Shown piece after piece: positions 18,322-27,174 of a stretch of DNA of 64,000 nt (positions are counted from its first letter, which is position 1; the number at the start of each line of letters is the position of its first letter). Made by a program: the position numbers and the translations under genes. A model generated the notes under the pieces. That model was not told where the DNA came from. It did not search any database and was given only the letters and a program-made list of their open reading frames with translations. Source of the DNA: SVEL01 sp017381055. Lineage in GTDB: Bacteria; Bacillota; Clostridia; Lachnospirales; Lachnospiraceae. The DNA is taken from contig JAXJYC010000029.1 in NCBI GenBank assembly GCA_036307185.1, positions 62,001-126,000 of the forward strand, read 5' to 3'.

Positions 18322-18771
18322 TTAGTAGTATTTTTTTGTACCCCATAAATTTTTACGCTTCAATTCCGTATATTGAGCATAAGCTTCTTCAAGAATTTGC
18401 TTTTCGTTAGCAAACTTCAATAGATGATATGCTTCGTGAAATTTGTAAAAACCCGAATCAAGAAAATACTCTTCTCGTTGTGGTTTGCTGTAGTAGCTAT
18501 CAGCCATCATTAAATACCAATGAACCTGTTTGTTAATAACATCATTGCCAGTATTAAAAGAATATTGACTTTTGCCCACATACTTAATGGCCGATGCATT
18601 TACACCGCTTTCTTCACGAACCTCCCTTAAGGCGCAAGTCATATGATCTTCGCCTTCTTCCACGGTCCCTTTAGGTAAAACCCAGCCTTCATACTTGTTC
18701 TTTATACACTTATAAAGCACTAACACCTTACCACGAAATATAACCACACCTCCACAGCTGGTCGCTTCCAT
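18322..18771 (-). CDS. Nudix hydrolase
   Basis: A 149-residue pyrophosphohydrolase with the Nudix box GTVEEGEDHMTCALREVREESG at residues 34-55 (G-x5-E-x7-REVxEExG, all key residues present). The N-terminus SCGGVVIFRGKVLVLYK is the usual first strand pair of MutT/Ap4A-hydrolase-like members. Substrate is not deducible; the KxxEGWVLPKG segment resembles diadenosine-polyphosphate hydrolases. It has its own promoter, whose -35 lies in the last codons of the upstream PBP gene. Confidence 0.88.
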   Translation of the reverse strand: MEATSCGGVVIFRGKVLVLYKCIKNKYEGWVLPKGTVEEGEDHMTCALREVREESGVNASAIKYVGKSQYSFNTGNDVINKQVHWYLMMADSYYSKPQREEYFLDSGFYKFHEAYHLLKFANEKQILEEAYAQYTELKRKNLWGTKKYY

Positions 18772-18817
18772 AATGAATCCTCCTGCCTTTCATGGTGTGT
18801 CAAATAGACTTAAATCA

Positions 18818-18846
18818 AGTATACACTTAATTTTTTTACTTATCAA
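18818..18846 (-). promoter_or_regulatory. SigA-type promoter of the Nudix-queH unit
   Basis: Minus strand TTGATA (18846-18841), 17-bp spacer, TATACT (18823-18818). The -35 box is inside the last codons of the penicillin-binding protein gene (Leu-Asp-Lys-stop). Confidence 0.7.
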
Positions 18847-20236
18847 GAGCTTTAATGATTTCTTTTGTAACAACTATTGATGGAGATGTATTTTCATTGA
18901 CGTTTTCAAGAACAACTGCTATGGCATATTTAGAACCATCATTTGTTTCTATTCCTCCTACAAACCACGAATCGGCCTTTCCAGGAGTACTAATCTGTGC
19001 CGTACCAGTTTTACCATATACAAATATTTTTTCTTGATTGAGCCTATATGCTGTACCGTTTGTAACAACTTCTCTTAAATATGTTTTTAATGTAGCCGCC
19101 TCTTCTTCTGTATATAATTCTTTATATTTAGTAGGTTTGAACTTCTTTATGGAATTGCCATAACAATCAATTATCTCTGTAACAAGTCTAGGCTTCATTA
19201 GTGTGCCTTCATTAACTATTGAACTCATAACCATACACAAATGTATTGGTGTAACTAAGGTTTCGCCTTGTCCAATAACAGTTTGACTTTTAATAAATTC
19301 ACTATCACTATTTGACAAAGTAATTTGACTCATATTATGAGCAATATCTAAAGGCAATTCGCTATTAAAAAGTTTATCCTTACAATACTTATTTAATACG
19401 CTAGCATCTATCATTGTACCAATGTTAACAAAAGTACAGTTACATGAATTAGCAAATGCATCAGTTAGATTTAATGTTCCATGGGCTTTTTTATTACTAC
19501 AACTCATAGAAAAATCAACAAATTGTATTGTGCCTTCACATTCATATGAATAGTCAAGATATGACTTTTTATGACTATCAATATATTCGCCTAATGTAAA
19601 TAGTTTAAATGTAGATCCTGGAGGATATAATCCTTGAGTTGCACGATTTACCAGAATGCCTTCATCACTAGTTTTTATATCATCCCACAACAATGCAATT
19701 TCATTAGGATTATATAATGGTTTAGAAACCATTGCCAAGACATCTCCATTTGTAGCATCAAGAAGCACAACAGAACCCTCATAATCGCCTAAAGCAGCTA
19801 AACATGCTGCCTGTAAATCTATATCAAGAGTTGTTTTTATACTATTACCCTTAAGTTTTTCTCCATTAATCTCAGCTATAACTTCTTCTATAATTGATTC
19901 GCCAGTTGTCAACAAATCAAAATTATATGCTAATTCCAAACCATACTGACCCTTATCATAACTGCCTACAACATGACAAAAGAGTTCATTATACGGATAA
20001 TATCTATATTCATTACCCTCTTCGTCATTTTTTGTAATAGCAAGAACTTGATCATCTTTTGAATAAATTGTGCCACGAACAATTTTCTCAGCAAGTAGAC
20101 TTTGTCTCTTATTATAAGTATTATTAATGTCTTTCTTGCCTTGAGTTAATATATATCCTATAAGATAAACTGCTAATAACACAAACAATCCCATAAAGAT
20201 ATATGTTGTTTTCATAATGTTATTGTTTGTTTTCAT
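18836..20236 (-). CDS. Class B penicillin-binding protein (PbpA/FtsI-like transpeptidase)
   Basis: A D,D-transpeptidase that cross-links peptidoglycan outside the membrane. Residues about 10-30 form the N-terminal anchor (YIFMGLFVLLAVYLIGYIL), followed by a short N-terminal domain. The transpeptidase motifs are complete: PGSTFK (SxxK) near 210-215, SNSCNC (SxN) near 267-272, and YGKTGTAQ (KTG) near 411-418. At 466 residues it is on the short side, like PbpA/PBP2 partners of RodA-type SEDS proteins. The start overlaps the end of the FtsW/RodA gene by 17 bp, implying a SEDS-bPBP pair. Confidence 0.93.
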   Translation of the reverse strand: MKTNNNIMKTTYIFMGLFVLLAVYLIGYILTQGKKDINNTYNKRQSLLAEKIVRGTIYSKDDQVLAITKNDEEGNEYRYYPYNELFCHVVGSYDKGQYGLELAYNFDLLTTGESIIEEVIAEINGEKLKGNSIKTTLDIDLQAACLAALGDYEGSVVLLDATNGDVLAMVSKPLYNPNEIALLWDDIKTSDEGILVNRATQGLYPPGSTFKLFTLGEYIDSHKKSYLDYSYECEGTIQFVDFSMSCSNKKAHGTLNLTDAFANSCNCTFVNIGTMIDASVLNKYCKDKLFNSELPLDIAHNMSQITLSNSDSEFIKSQTVIGQGETLVTPIHLCMVMSSIVNEGTLMKPRLVTEIIDCYGNSIKKFKPTKYKELYTEEEAATLKTYLREVVTNGTAYRLNQEKIFVYGKTGTAQISTPGKADSWFVGGIETNDGSKYAIAVVLENVNENTSPSIVVTKEIIKALDK

Positions 20237-21533
20237 TTATCTTTACCCCCTGAACTATAAAAAACATAAATATAGTCGACATCAGTGAGCTACCTCCGTA
20301 GCTAATAAGTGGATATGTTACACCAGTAGATGGTATCATCTTTATAGAGCCTCCAACTGTTAAGAACAATTGGAAACCATATGTTACTGCTAATCCTGCA
20401 CATAATAAACGATAATAATCATCCTTACATGCAATTGCTGTTTTTATAAATATAAGAAATACATTAAAACTAAGTAATATTATACAAACTCCAAATATCG
20501 CTCCTAATTCTTCTGATATAGCAGAAAAAATAAAATCTTGATCAACTACAGGTATTGCATTTGGCATTCCTTCAAACAACCCCATACCAAATAAGCCGCC
20601 AGTACCAATAGCAAATAGCGACTGAGTTATCTGATAACCTTTATTGTCAATAATCGGCCAAGGATCAAGCCATGCTGCAACTCTTACCTGAACATGATAA
20701 AATAACTTATAGCCCATATACGCAGCTATACATCCAATACTTAATCCTCCCAAAAGAAAATAACTTTTTCCTGTAGCCATATATATCAAGAAAATATATA
20801 CTATACTAAAAATCAGCGCTGTACCTAAATCGCTTGATAAAACTAAGACCATAATATGTATACCTGCAAAAATAGCAGATAAAATTATATTCTTCCAATT
20901 CTGCGCCTTATATAAAAGTCCACAAATAAACATTACATAGCTTATCTTTACAAATTCTGAAGGCTGTATAGATATAAATCCTAAATTAATAGATAATTTT
21001 GCTCCATATGTTACTTTTCCTATGGCATAAACGGCACATAATGCACCAATACCTATAATTGCATATAGATAATAAAAATCTCTATATTTCTTTGCTTTCC
21101 TCATAGCAAAAGCTATTCCAGATGCAAGAATTGTTGAAAAAACACAAAAAACAAATTGTCTTATAGCTTTGTCAATAGACAATCTTGTTAGCATCACAAA
21201 GCCTATCATAAGCATCATAGACATAACATTTAATAATTGCCTATTATGATTTTCGCAATAAAGCTTGCTTATCTGAATTAATAAAATAAAATATAAAAGC
21301 TGTACTCCATAAAATATTATTATTTTATCCTGATATGTATGCAAATATATAGATGTATACATTAATCCATGAATAAGAAAAAACACAAAGGACTGTTTAA
21401 AACAATATTTCTTTTCCCTTATAACATCTTTTTCAGTTTTTATATTCTTTATTCCTCTAAAACTAGCATAAGTATAATATGTCATTAATAAAATAACTGC
21501 ATACTTTATACTAATGATTATTACTTGTGTCAT
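20220..21533 (-). CDS. FtsW/RodA/SpoVE-family SEDS glycosyltransferase
   Basis: An integral membrane peptidoglycan polymerase with about ten hydrophobic helices in 437 residues. SEDS signatures are visible: FISIQPSEFVKISYVMF near 187-203, SSDLGTALIFSIVYI near 237-251, ARVAAWLDPWPIIDNKGYQI-type loop near 280-300 (with DPW), and the C-terminal PSTGVTYPLISYGGSSLMST near 400-419. A cytoplasmic loop with KKYCFKQS is near residue 42. The coupled class B PBP gene follows. Elongation, division or sporulation role cannot be separated from sequence alone. A clear AGAGGGGTAG ribosome site precedes the ATG. Confidence 0.93.
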   Translation of the reverse strand: MTQVIIISIKYAVILLMTYYTYASFRGIKNIKTEKDVIREKKYCFKQSFVFFLIHGLMYTSIYLHTYQDKIIIFYGVQLLYFILLIQISKLYCENHNRQLLNVMSMMLMIGFVMLTRLSIDKAIRQFVFCVFSTILASGIAFAMRKAKKYRDFYYLYAIIGIGALCAVYAIGKVTYGAKLSINLGFISIQPSEFVKISYVMFICGLLYKAQNWKNIILSAIFAGIHIMVLVLSSDLGTALIFSIVYIFLIYMATGKSYFLLGGLSIGCIAAYMGYKLFYHVQVRVAAWLDPWPIIDNKGYQITQSLFAIGTGGLFGMGLFEGMPNAIPVVDQDFIFSAISEELGAIFGVCIILLSFNVFLIFIKTAIACKDDYYRLLCAGLAVTYGFQLFLTVGGSIKMIPSTGVTYPLISYGGSSLMSTIFMFFIVQGVKINENKQ

Positions 21534-21535
21534 TA

Positions 21536-23965
21536 TTACTCTACCCCTCTTTTATAGTGTCCTCTTGTATAATTTTTGATTGTGTTGCCTGATAGTATAT
21601 CTTTTACCTGGCTTGGTGTTTCGTTTACAAAATTGTATCTCAGTGCCTTAGGCTTTAAACTTAAAAGCTCTGCTTTTAAATCTTGTAAATATAGCGGTGT
21701 ACTATTATATAAAATATTATAACAATACTTACATTGGTTAACACATATAAATTTATTGCCAAGTCTATCTTTAATATAATTATTTTCACTTATCTTATCG
21801 CATTTATTATATGACTTCTTAATGCAGCCCGCACTAACCATCACTGGAATATATCCATAAATACAAAGTTCCATCATCGATGAATCCAAATGCATAAGTT
21901 CAGATTTATTAAGTTCATATGAAGCTGTTAACATATCTGGCTTAAATCCCTCTAAGAACTTAATTGAATAATTATTCATTCCATAAATAGTATTATCAAA
22001 TACATAATACTTCTTATCAAGTTTCATATGATCAAATAAAGCTACAGTTTCCATATTTCTAAATAAATATCCGTCAAAATCGAGCTGTTCTAGCATATAT
22101 TTAATGTTATTAATATAATTCTTAGCAAATGTTCTTGTAATATATGGAAGCGCTAACAATATCTTTTTACCTTGTCTATGTGCTCTAGAAATAAAACCAT
22201 CCCACTCATTCTCACTTCGTGAATCGAGCAACGAAAGTTCCACATAAATCATATCAATATTTTCAATATCTATAACTGTATCTAACTGATCAATAGTTGA
22301 CACCAACACGGTTCTTAAAATTTTGTCAATTGACGAATTGTCTATTATATTAGTTTCTCTTTCATCAACTTCCTCATATTTTCTCTTATATTTGTCAAGA
22401 ACTAATACTTGTAATTGTTCTAAAGCATCTCTTCTTAACTGATTAATTTCTTTTATATTAATAAATAGTCCATCATCAATAGTTATATTAAAATTCGACT
22501 CATCTAATTTAAATCCAGTTCCACCAGTCTTACTAAACTGCTTTAATATGTCATCTGCTGTAGTTGGTCTATTAGTTGCAGATTCTGGCTTAGGACCATC
22601 CAAATGAACATAAATATCATCAATCCAAATATCTATACTTATATTACTATCTAAATTAGCTACTATATTTCCGCCAAATAATAGTGATGTATCATTCTTT
22701 GTATTAATATATTTCTCTTGAATATTTTTAATAAGCGAATTATTTCTAGTTCGCATAATACTTGTAGATTTATTAATATTGCTTGAAAGCTTATTAAAAT
22801 CAACCCTCTCATTTTTTGAAGAAGATATATTATTAAAACTAATTGTGAATTCTTTATTTTTATTTATGCTATCAGTTTTAATGTACAAGCTTTGCCCTTT
22901 TGATAAAAATATCTCTAGCACATCATCTTTAGATATATTTTCTATAGCTTTTGCAACTAAAACCTTTCTTTTTACATCTACAGATAATACATTAGCAACT
23001 TTTACACCCATATGGTTTGGTCTGTCTAAAGACATCAATTCCTTGCCATTATGTTTTTCGTAATAACCCTCTGTGAAACCACCACGATTATATATTTCCA
23101 TAAGTAGTTTAATATCATCATCTGAAACTTTATAGCCATCTTCGCCTTTTGCAACAAACATGTCTACATACTTTCGATACATTGCCGTAACACTAGCAAC
23201 ATATTCAGGTTTCTTCATACGGCCTTCAATTTTTAACGAATAAACTCCCGCTTTTAATATCTTAGGCAAAATCTTTAATGTACATAGATCTTTTGGACTC
23301 AAAGGATATTGTTCTTTTTTTGTTTCATTATCAAATAAAACATCATATGGAAGACGACATGGCTGAGCGCAACGACCACGATTACCGCTTCTCGCACCTA
23401 TTAAGCTACTAAGCAAACACATTCCCGAATAACTGTAGCATAACGCACCATGAACAAAACATTCTATTTCTAAGCCTGTCTCTCTATAGATACTTTCTAT
23501 TTCCTTTAATGATAATTCTCTAGCCGGGACTATTCTGCTTACGCCATAATTCTTTAACACTTTAGCAAAATGTTCTCCTGTTACAGTCATCTGTGTGCTT
23601 GCATGGATATCTATCTTTGGAAAATGCTCTTTAACAAGTGACAAAACACCAAAATCCTGCACAATAACTGCATCAAGTCCTGCTTCATATAAAGGAGTTA
23701 AATACTCTATTAATTTTTTATCTATTTCTTGATTTTTTAGTAATGTATTAACCGTGAGAAATAGTTTTTTATCATGCATATGAGCGTAATCAATTGCTTT
23801 TATCAATTCTTCTTGACTAAAATTATTTGCAAATGCTCTTGCTCCAAATAATTGACCACCTACATATACAGCATCTGCACCTGCATTAAAAGCAGCCAGC
23901 ATACATTCATATGAACCAGCTGGAGCTAAAACCTCATATTTTGTTGTGTTAAAATATTCTTCCAC
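21536..23965 (-). CDS. U32-family protein (RlhA/TrhP-like, with DUF3656-type C-terminus)
   Basis: Annotated as peptidase U32, but related proteins hydroxylate tRNA or rRNA (TrhP, RlhA). The catalytic-domain signatures are YEVLAPAGSYECMLAAFNAG near 10-29, HASTQMTVTG, ECFVHGALCYSYSGMC and SGNRGRCAQPCRLPYD near 190-205, followed by KIEGRMKKPEYVA. The central part resembles DUF3656, and a late cysteine set CVNQCKYCYN is near 725. I place the start at a GTG at 23965 (809 residues) because GCGAGGTAAAGCTA precedes it. The longer frame to 24100 would read through a hairpin and into zapA. Confidence 0.85.
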   Translation of the reverse strand: MEEYFNTTKYEVLAPAGSYECMLAAFNAGADAVYVGGQLFGARAFANNFSQEELIKAIDYAHMHDKKLFLTVNTLLKNQEIDKKLIEYLTPLYEAGLDAVIVQDFGVLSLVKEHFPKIDIHASTQMTVTGEHFAKVLKNYGVSRIVPARELSLKEIESIYRETGLEIECFVHGALCYSYSGMCLLSSLIGARSGNRGRCAQPCRLPYDVLFDNETKKEQYPLSPKDLCTLKILPKILKAGVYSLKIEGRMKKPEYVASVTAMYRKYVDMFVAKGEDGYKVSDDDIKLLMEIYNRGGFTEGYYEKHNGKELMSLDRPNHMGVKVANVLSVDVKRKVLVAKAIENISKDDVLEIFLSKGQSLYIKTDSINKNKEFTISFNNISSSKNERVDFNKLSSNINKSTSIMRTRNNSLIKNIQEKYINTKNDTSLLFGGNIVANLDSNISIDIWIDDIYVHLDGPKPESATNRPTTADDILKQFSKTGGTGFKLDESNFNITIDDGLFINIKEINQLRRDALEQLQVLVLDKYKRKYEEVDERETNIIDNSSIDKILRTVLVSTIDQLDTVIDIENIDMIYVELSLLDSRSENEWDGFISRAHRQGKKILLALPYITRTFAKNYINNIKYMLEQLDFDGYLFRNMETVALFDHMKLDKKYYVFDNTIYGMNNYSIKFLEGFKPDMLTASYELNKSELMHLDSSMMELCIYGYIPVMVSAGCIKKSYNKCDKISENNYIKDRLGNKFICVNQCKYCYNILYNSTPLYLQDLKAELLSLKPKALRYNFVNETPSQVKDILSGNTIKNYTRGHYKRGVE

Positions 23966-24003
23966 TAGCTTTACCTCGCATATATTATGTAAACATCGAA
24001 AAT

Positions 24004-24022
24004 GCCGAACATCAAGTTCGGC
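24004..24022 (-). other. Hairpin between zapA and the U32 gene
   Basis: 7-bp GC-rich inverted repeat GCCGAAC/GTTCGGC with a 5-nt loop. On the minus strand it is followed by ATTTTCGATG. It may be a leaky terminator or mRNA stabiliser after zapA. It lies upstream of the preferred GTG start of the U32 gene. Confidence 0.55.
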
Positions 24023-24035
24023 AATAGTCTTCTTG

Positions 24036-24467
24036 TTATACAGATAAAGTCTTTTTCTTTCTAGCAGGTGCTTCTTCCACCTCTGTTTCGAGCTTAGCAA
24101 TCTTTATCTGGAATTCATTTATCTGCTTTTGTAATGCGGCATTCTCTTTTTCCAAGGATTCTACCTGAATCTGTGCAGCTATAAGCTCATGTTTGACATC
24201 ATAAAGCTGCTTGTCCTTTGAATCAAGCTCTCCCTCTATAGAATCAGCTTGCTTCTTTGCCTTAAAATAATCGTCAGCTATATTAAGTTCTAATAAAATT
24301 CTTTGCATATCTACATTCAAGCGTTTATAACCGTCAACAGCCTTAAGCTCAGCAATCTTATTATTAATATAAGTTGCCACCTTCTGCAAATACTCTTCAC
24401 TCTCATATCCACTTAATGTATATATTTTACCATTGATAATTACTTCTGTATCGTTTTTGCTTGACAT
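24036..24467 (-). CDS. zapA: Cell division protein ZapA
   Basis: ZapA binds FtsZ and bundles protofilaments at the Z-ring. The first 90 residues fit the ZapA fold: EVIINGKIYTLSGYESEEYLQKVATYIN, then a long helix with LNVDMQRILLELNIADDYFKAK. The remainder (about 75-135) is a predicted coiled coil (ELDSKDKQLYDVKHELIAAQ), longer than in E. coli ZapA and common in Firmicutes. The tail is basic (ARKKKTLSV). It has its own promoter behind ruvB. Confidence 0.9.
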   Translation of the reverse strand: MSSKNDTEVIINGKIYTLSGYESEEYLQKVATYINNKIAELKAVDGYKRLNVDMQRILLELNIADDYFKAKKQADSIEGELDSKDKQLYDVKHELIAAQIQVESLEKENAALQKQINEFQIKIAKLETEVEEAPARKKKTLSV

Positions 24468-24499
24468 ATGTATCTCTCCTAAAATTCATCTATATATCG

Positions 24500-24527
24500 A
24501 TTATACACTATATAGAAAAATAAACAA
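24500..24527 (-). promoter_or_regulatory. Likely promoter of zapA
   Basis: Minus strand TTGTTT (24527-24522), 16-bp spacer, TATAAT (24505-24500), about 30 nt before the zapA start. Confidence 0.6.
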
Positions 24528-24549
24528 CAAAATATTGATATTTTTTCAA

Positions 24550-25536
24550 TTAAATACCCAAATGCTTGTATGCCAATTCTGTTGCAACTCTTCCTCTAGG
24601 AGTTCTATTAATAAAACCATTTTTTATAAGATATGGTTCATAAACGTCCTCAAGTGTTCCTGCATCTTCTCCTAAAGCAGCTGCAAGAGTATCAAGACCA
24701 ACAGGTCCACCACCAAACTTCTCTATAATAGTATTAAGAATAGTTCTATCACCATTATCAAGCCCATATCTATCAACCTCTAATATATCCAAGGCATCAC
24801 TTGCAACCTCTTTTGTAATAATACCATCATACTTAACCTGTGCAAAATCCCTTACTCTTTTAAGTAAACGATTTGCAAGTCGCGGTGTGCCTCGAGAACG
24901 TCTTGCTAATTCTGTAGCACCAGCTTCATCAATATCAACACCTAACACAGCTGATGAACGTATTATAATATCGCGAAGTTCCTCTATATCATAGAATTCA
25001 AGCTTGCTGATTACCCCAAATCTGTCTCTTAACGGAGCTGTAAGTAAACCGGCTCTAGTAGTTGCGCCTACCAATGTAAACTTAGGTAAATCTAATCGAA
25101 TAGATTTAGCACTAGCCCCCTTACCAATCATAATATCAATAGCAAAATCTTCCATAGCTGGATATAAAACTTCTTCTACTTGACGATTTAATCTGTGAAT
25201 CTCATCAACAAATAGCACATCTCCTTCTTTGAGATTATTAAGCACAGCTGCCATTTCACCTGGTTTTTCAATGGCAGGCCCACTGGTAATTTTAATATCT
25301 ACCCCCATCTCTTCAGCAATAATACATGCAAGTGTGGTCTTTCCAAGTCCTGGCGGTCCATAAAACAACACATGATCAAGAGGTTCTCTTCTCAAGCGTG
25401 CTGCATCTATATACACTTTTAGATTATCTTTTACTTTTCTCTGTCCGATATATTCTTTTAAAGATGAAGGACGTAGGTTATTCTCCATAACAACTTCTTC
25501 TTTTTTTAGTTCAGTATTAATTATTCTTCTATCCAT
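24550..25536 (-). CDS. ruvB: Holliday junction branch-migration ATPase RuvB
   Basis: RuvB is the hexameric AAA+ motor that drives branch migration with RuvA. The 328-residue protein contains LRPSSLKEYIGQRKVKDNL, Walker A FYGPPGLGKTTLA near 58-70, Walker B LFVDEIHRLNRQVEEVLYPAMED near 107-129, sensor VGATTRAGLL near 155-164 and the C-terminal winged helix PRGRVATELAYKHLG. It lies 11 bp after ruvA and is the last gene of the NusG-II/Gx/ruvA/ruvB operon. RecU (5096) would be the partner nuclease. Confidence 0.97.
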   Translation of the reverse strand: MDRRIINTELKKEEVVMENNLRPSSLKEYIGQRKVKDNLKVYIDAARLRREPLDHVLFYGPPGLGKTTLACIIAEEMGVDIKITSGPAIEKPGEMAAVLNNLKEGDVLFVDEIHRLNRQVEEVLYPAMEDFAIDIMIGKGASAKSIRLDLPKFTLVGATTRAGLLTAPLRDRFGVISKLEFYDIEELRDIIIRSSAVLGVDIDEAGATELARRSRGTPRLANRLLKRVRDFAQVKYDGIITKEVASDALDILEVDRYGLDNGDRTILNTIIEKFGGGPVGLDTLAAALGEDAGTLEDVYEPYLIKNGFINRTPRGRVATELAYKHLGI

Positions 25537-25547
25537 AAAATAAACTC

Positions 25548-26150
25548 CTAAATATTTTTAAGAACAAGCTTTATAACATCCTCAGTTGTTTTACATTCAG
25601 TAATATCGCAGCTCTTAATAATCTTTGTAATTTCTTTTTGAGTATAACCAAGCGAAACTAAAGCTTCAACAGCTTCCTCTATTATTTCATTATGCACATT
25701 GTCATTATTTCTTTTAAAAATATCATCATCAATTATGTTAACAACTGCATCCATATCTAACTTATCCTTCAGTTCTAATATTACCTTTTGAGCAGTTTTT
25801 GCTCCTACACCAGGTGCTTTACTAATAAGTTTGGAATCCTCTGTCATAATTGCATATCTTAAATCATTAGGCGACATTATTGTAAGGATAGCTAACGCAC
25901 CCTTTGGGCCAATGCCATTAACTGTAATAAGTAGCTTAAATACTTTTAATTCGTCTTTCGACAAAAAGCCAAACAAATTCATAGCATCTTCACGAACATT
26001 TAGGTATGTATATAATTTTATCTCTTGTCCTATGGAACAACTTTCTAAAACATTACCGCATACAAAAATATTATATCCCATAAAACCGCAATCAATTAAT
26101 ACGCGATCTTCATACATCTCTTCAATTTCACCATTAACAAAGCCTATCAT
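25548..26150 (-). CDS. ruvA: Holliday junction DNA helicase subunit RuvA
   Basis: RuvA binds the four-way junction and loads RuvB. The 200-residue protein has the OB-like N-terminal domain (MIGFVNGEIEEMYEDRVLIDC), two HhH motifs (LLITVNGIGPKGALAIL near 72-88 and LISKAPGVGAKTAQKVILELKDKL near 105-128), and a C-terminal RuvB-binding domain (EAVEALVSLGYTQKEI). Its start overlaps the upstream Gx transporter stop by 4 bp, so the two are translationally coupled. Confidence 0.96.
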   Translation of the reverse strand: MIGFVNGEIEEMYEDRVLIDCGFMGYNIFVCGNVLESCSIGQEIKLYTYLNVREDAMNLFGFLSKDELKVFKLLITVNGIGPKGALAILTIMSPNDLRYAIMTEDSKLISKAPGVGAKTAQKVILELKDKLDMDAVVNIIDDDIFKRNNDNVHNEIIEEAVEALVSLGYTQKEITKIIKSCDITECKTTEDVIKLVLKNI

Positions 26151-26665
26151 ATTATATCTCTCTTTCTAAAAATAACATTAACATATTTAATAACCATCCA
26201 TGCTACAATACCTACAATTAAGCCACAAATAATACCAGCTATCATAAGTACAGGCAAATAATTAATAACGCTATAACTTTCAATAATAAACATAGCAATA
26301 ATTAGCTGTCCTATATTATGTGCAACACCACCAGCCACACTAACACCAATAGGTGAAAATAAATTTATTTTTTTTAATAGTGCCATAGCAATATAACTGA
26401 TAACTGCTCCCGCAATACTAAACATTATACTAAACATATTTGCAAAAAGCAGACCTACTACCACTATTCTAACTATATTTACAAAAAATGCATCCTTATA
26501 ACCATATATATACATAACTATTATAACTGCTAAATTTGCAAGTCCTAGTTTAACACCTGGTATAAAGAAACCAAATGAAATTATAGCCTCAATGTAACTT
26601 AAAATTGCAGCAAAAGCCGATATAACACCTAGAATGGCAACTTTTTTTGTTGTTTCTCTTATCAT
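26147..26665 (-). CDS. Gx transporter family / HepPPS component-I-like membrane protein
   Basis: A 172-residue, very hydrophobic protein with five or six predicted helices. It matches the Gx transporter family (annotated as heptaprenyl diphosphate synthase component I), with LGVISAFAAILSYIEA at 12-27, FIPGVKLGLANLAVIIVMY near 34-52 and AGGVAHNIGQLIIAMF near 110-125, resembling ECF S-components. The real substrate is not known. It is 4-bp overlapped with both the NusG domain II gene upstream and ruvA downstream. NusG-II, Gx and ApbE genes often travel with flavin or Rnf electron-transfer loci (established association, function inferred). Confidence 0.82.
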   Translation of the reverse strand: MIRETTKKVAILGVISAFAAILSYIEAIISFGFFIPGVKLGLANLAVIIVMYIYGYKDAFFVNIVRIVVVGLLFANMFSIMFSIAGAVISYIAMALLKKINLFSPIGVSVAGGVAHNIGQLIIAMFIIESYSVINYLPVLMIAGIICGLIVGIVAWMVIKYVNVIFRKRDII

Positions 26666-27051
26666 TGTATCACATCAACTCCTGTATCATTATCATCGTC
26701 TTTATTAAGAGATGTATTATCCTCAACAATTCTCACAACCAATTTATTAGGCAAACATATTATCGATTCATTAGCTTTACTTATAGTACCTTGTTTGACA
26801 CATAAGCCATCTGGACAATCTGCGTTTGATATACAAACATTCCCATCTTTAATAACAAGCACATTACCTGTTTTTAACATAATTTCTATATTTTCATCTA
26901 TGGAATATTTATTAGTAATTTCACCATTTATACTTACCTCTACATAGATTTTATTAGATGTTTGTTTTTTGTAAATAAATATACTTGTCACAAGGGTTAA
27001 TATAACGAGACTTATCACAAGAATTATGTCAGCAATATACTTTTTTCTCAT
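26662..27051 (-). CDS. NusG domain II-containing membrane protein
   Basis: A 129-residue protein with one N-terminal helix (about 7-26, ILVISLVILTLVTSIFIY), so the rest faces outside. The extracellular part has KIYVEVSINGEITNKYSI and NVCISNADCPDGLCVKQG near 74-91, with INKxxxxIICLPNKLVV-type ending (ESIICLPNKLVVRIVE). That cysteine-containing arrangement is the NusG_II family pattern. It is not the transcription factor NusG. Its role is unknown. It heads the operon that continues into the Gx transporter and ruvAB, and is divergent from apbE. Confidence 0.87.
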   Translation of the reverse strand: MRKKYIADIILVISLVILTLVTSIFIYKKQTSNKIYVEVSINGEITNKYSIDENIEIMLKTGNVLVIKDGNVCISNADCPDGLCVKQGTISKANESIICLPNKLVVRIVEDNTSLNKDDDNDTGVDVIQ

Positions 27052-27082
27052 TATTTAACACCTCCTACGAACCTATGTTCTT

Positions 27083-27111
27083 ATTTTACCACACACATGT
27101 ATCAAAATCAA
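27083..27111 (-). promoter_or_regulatory. SigA-type promoter of the NusG-II/Gx/ruvAB operon
   Basis: Minus strand TTGATT (27111-27106), 17-bp spacer, TAAAAT (27088-27083). The gene start is preceded by GTAGGAGGTG. Confidence 0.72.
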
Positions 27112-27128
27112 GCTGTAACTTGTATTCA

Positions 27129-27142
27129 TTATGTGGTATACT
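27129..27142 (+). promoter_or_regulatory. Extended -10 promoter of apbE
   Basis: Plus strand TGG-TATACT (TATACT at 27137-27142) gives an extended -10; no good -35 box is seen at 17 bp. A strong GGAGGTGA ribosome site follows at about 27161. Confidence 0.55.
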
Positions 27143-27174
27143 TAGATAGCTATTTTTGTTGGAGGTGATTTTAC

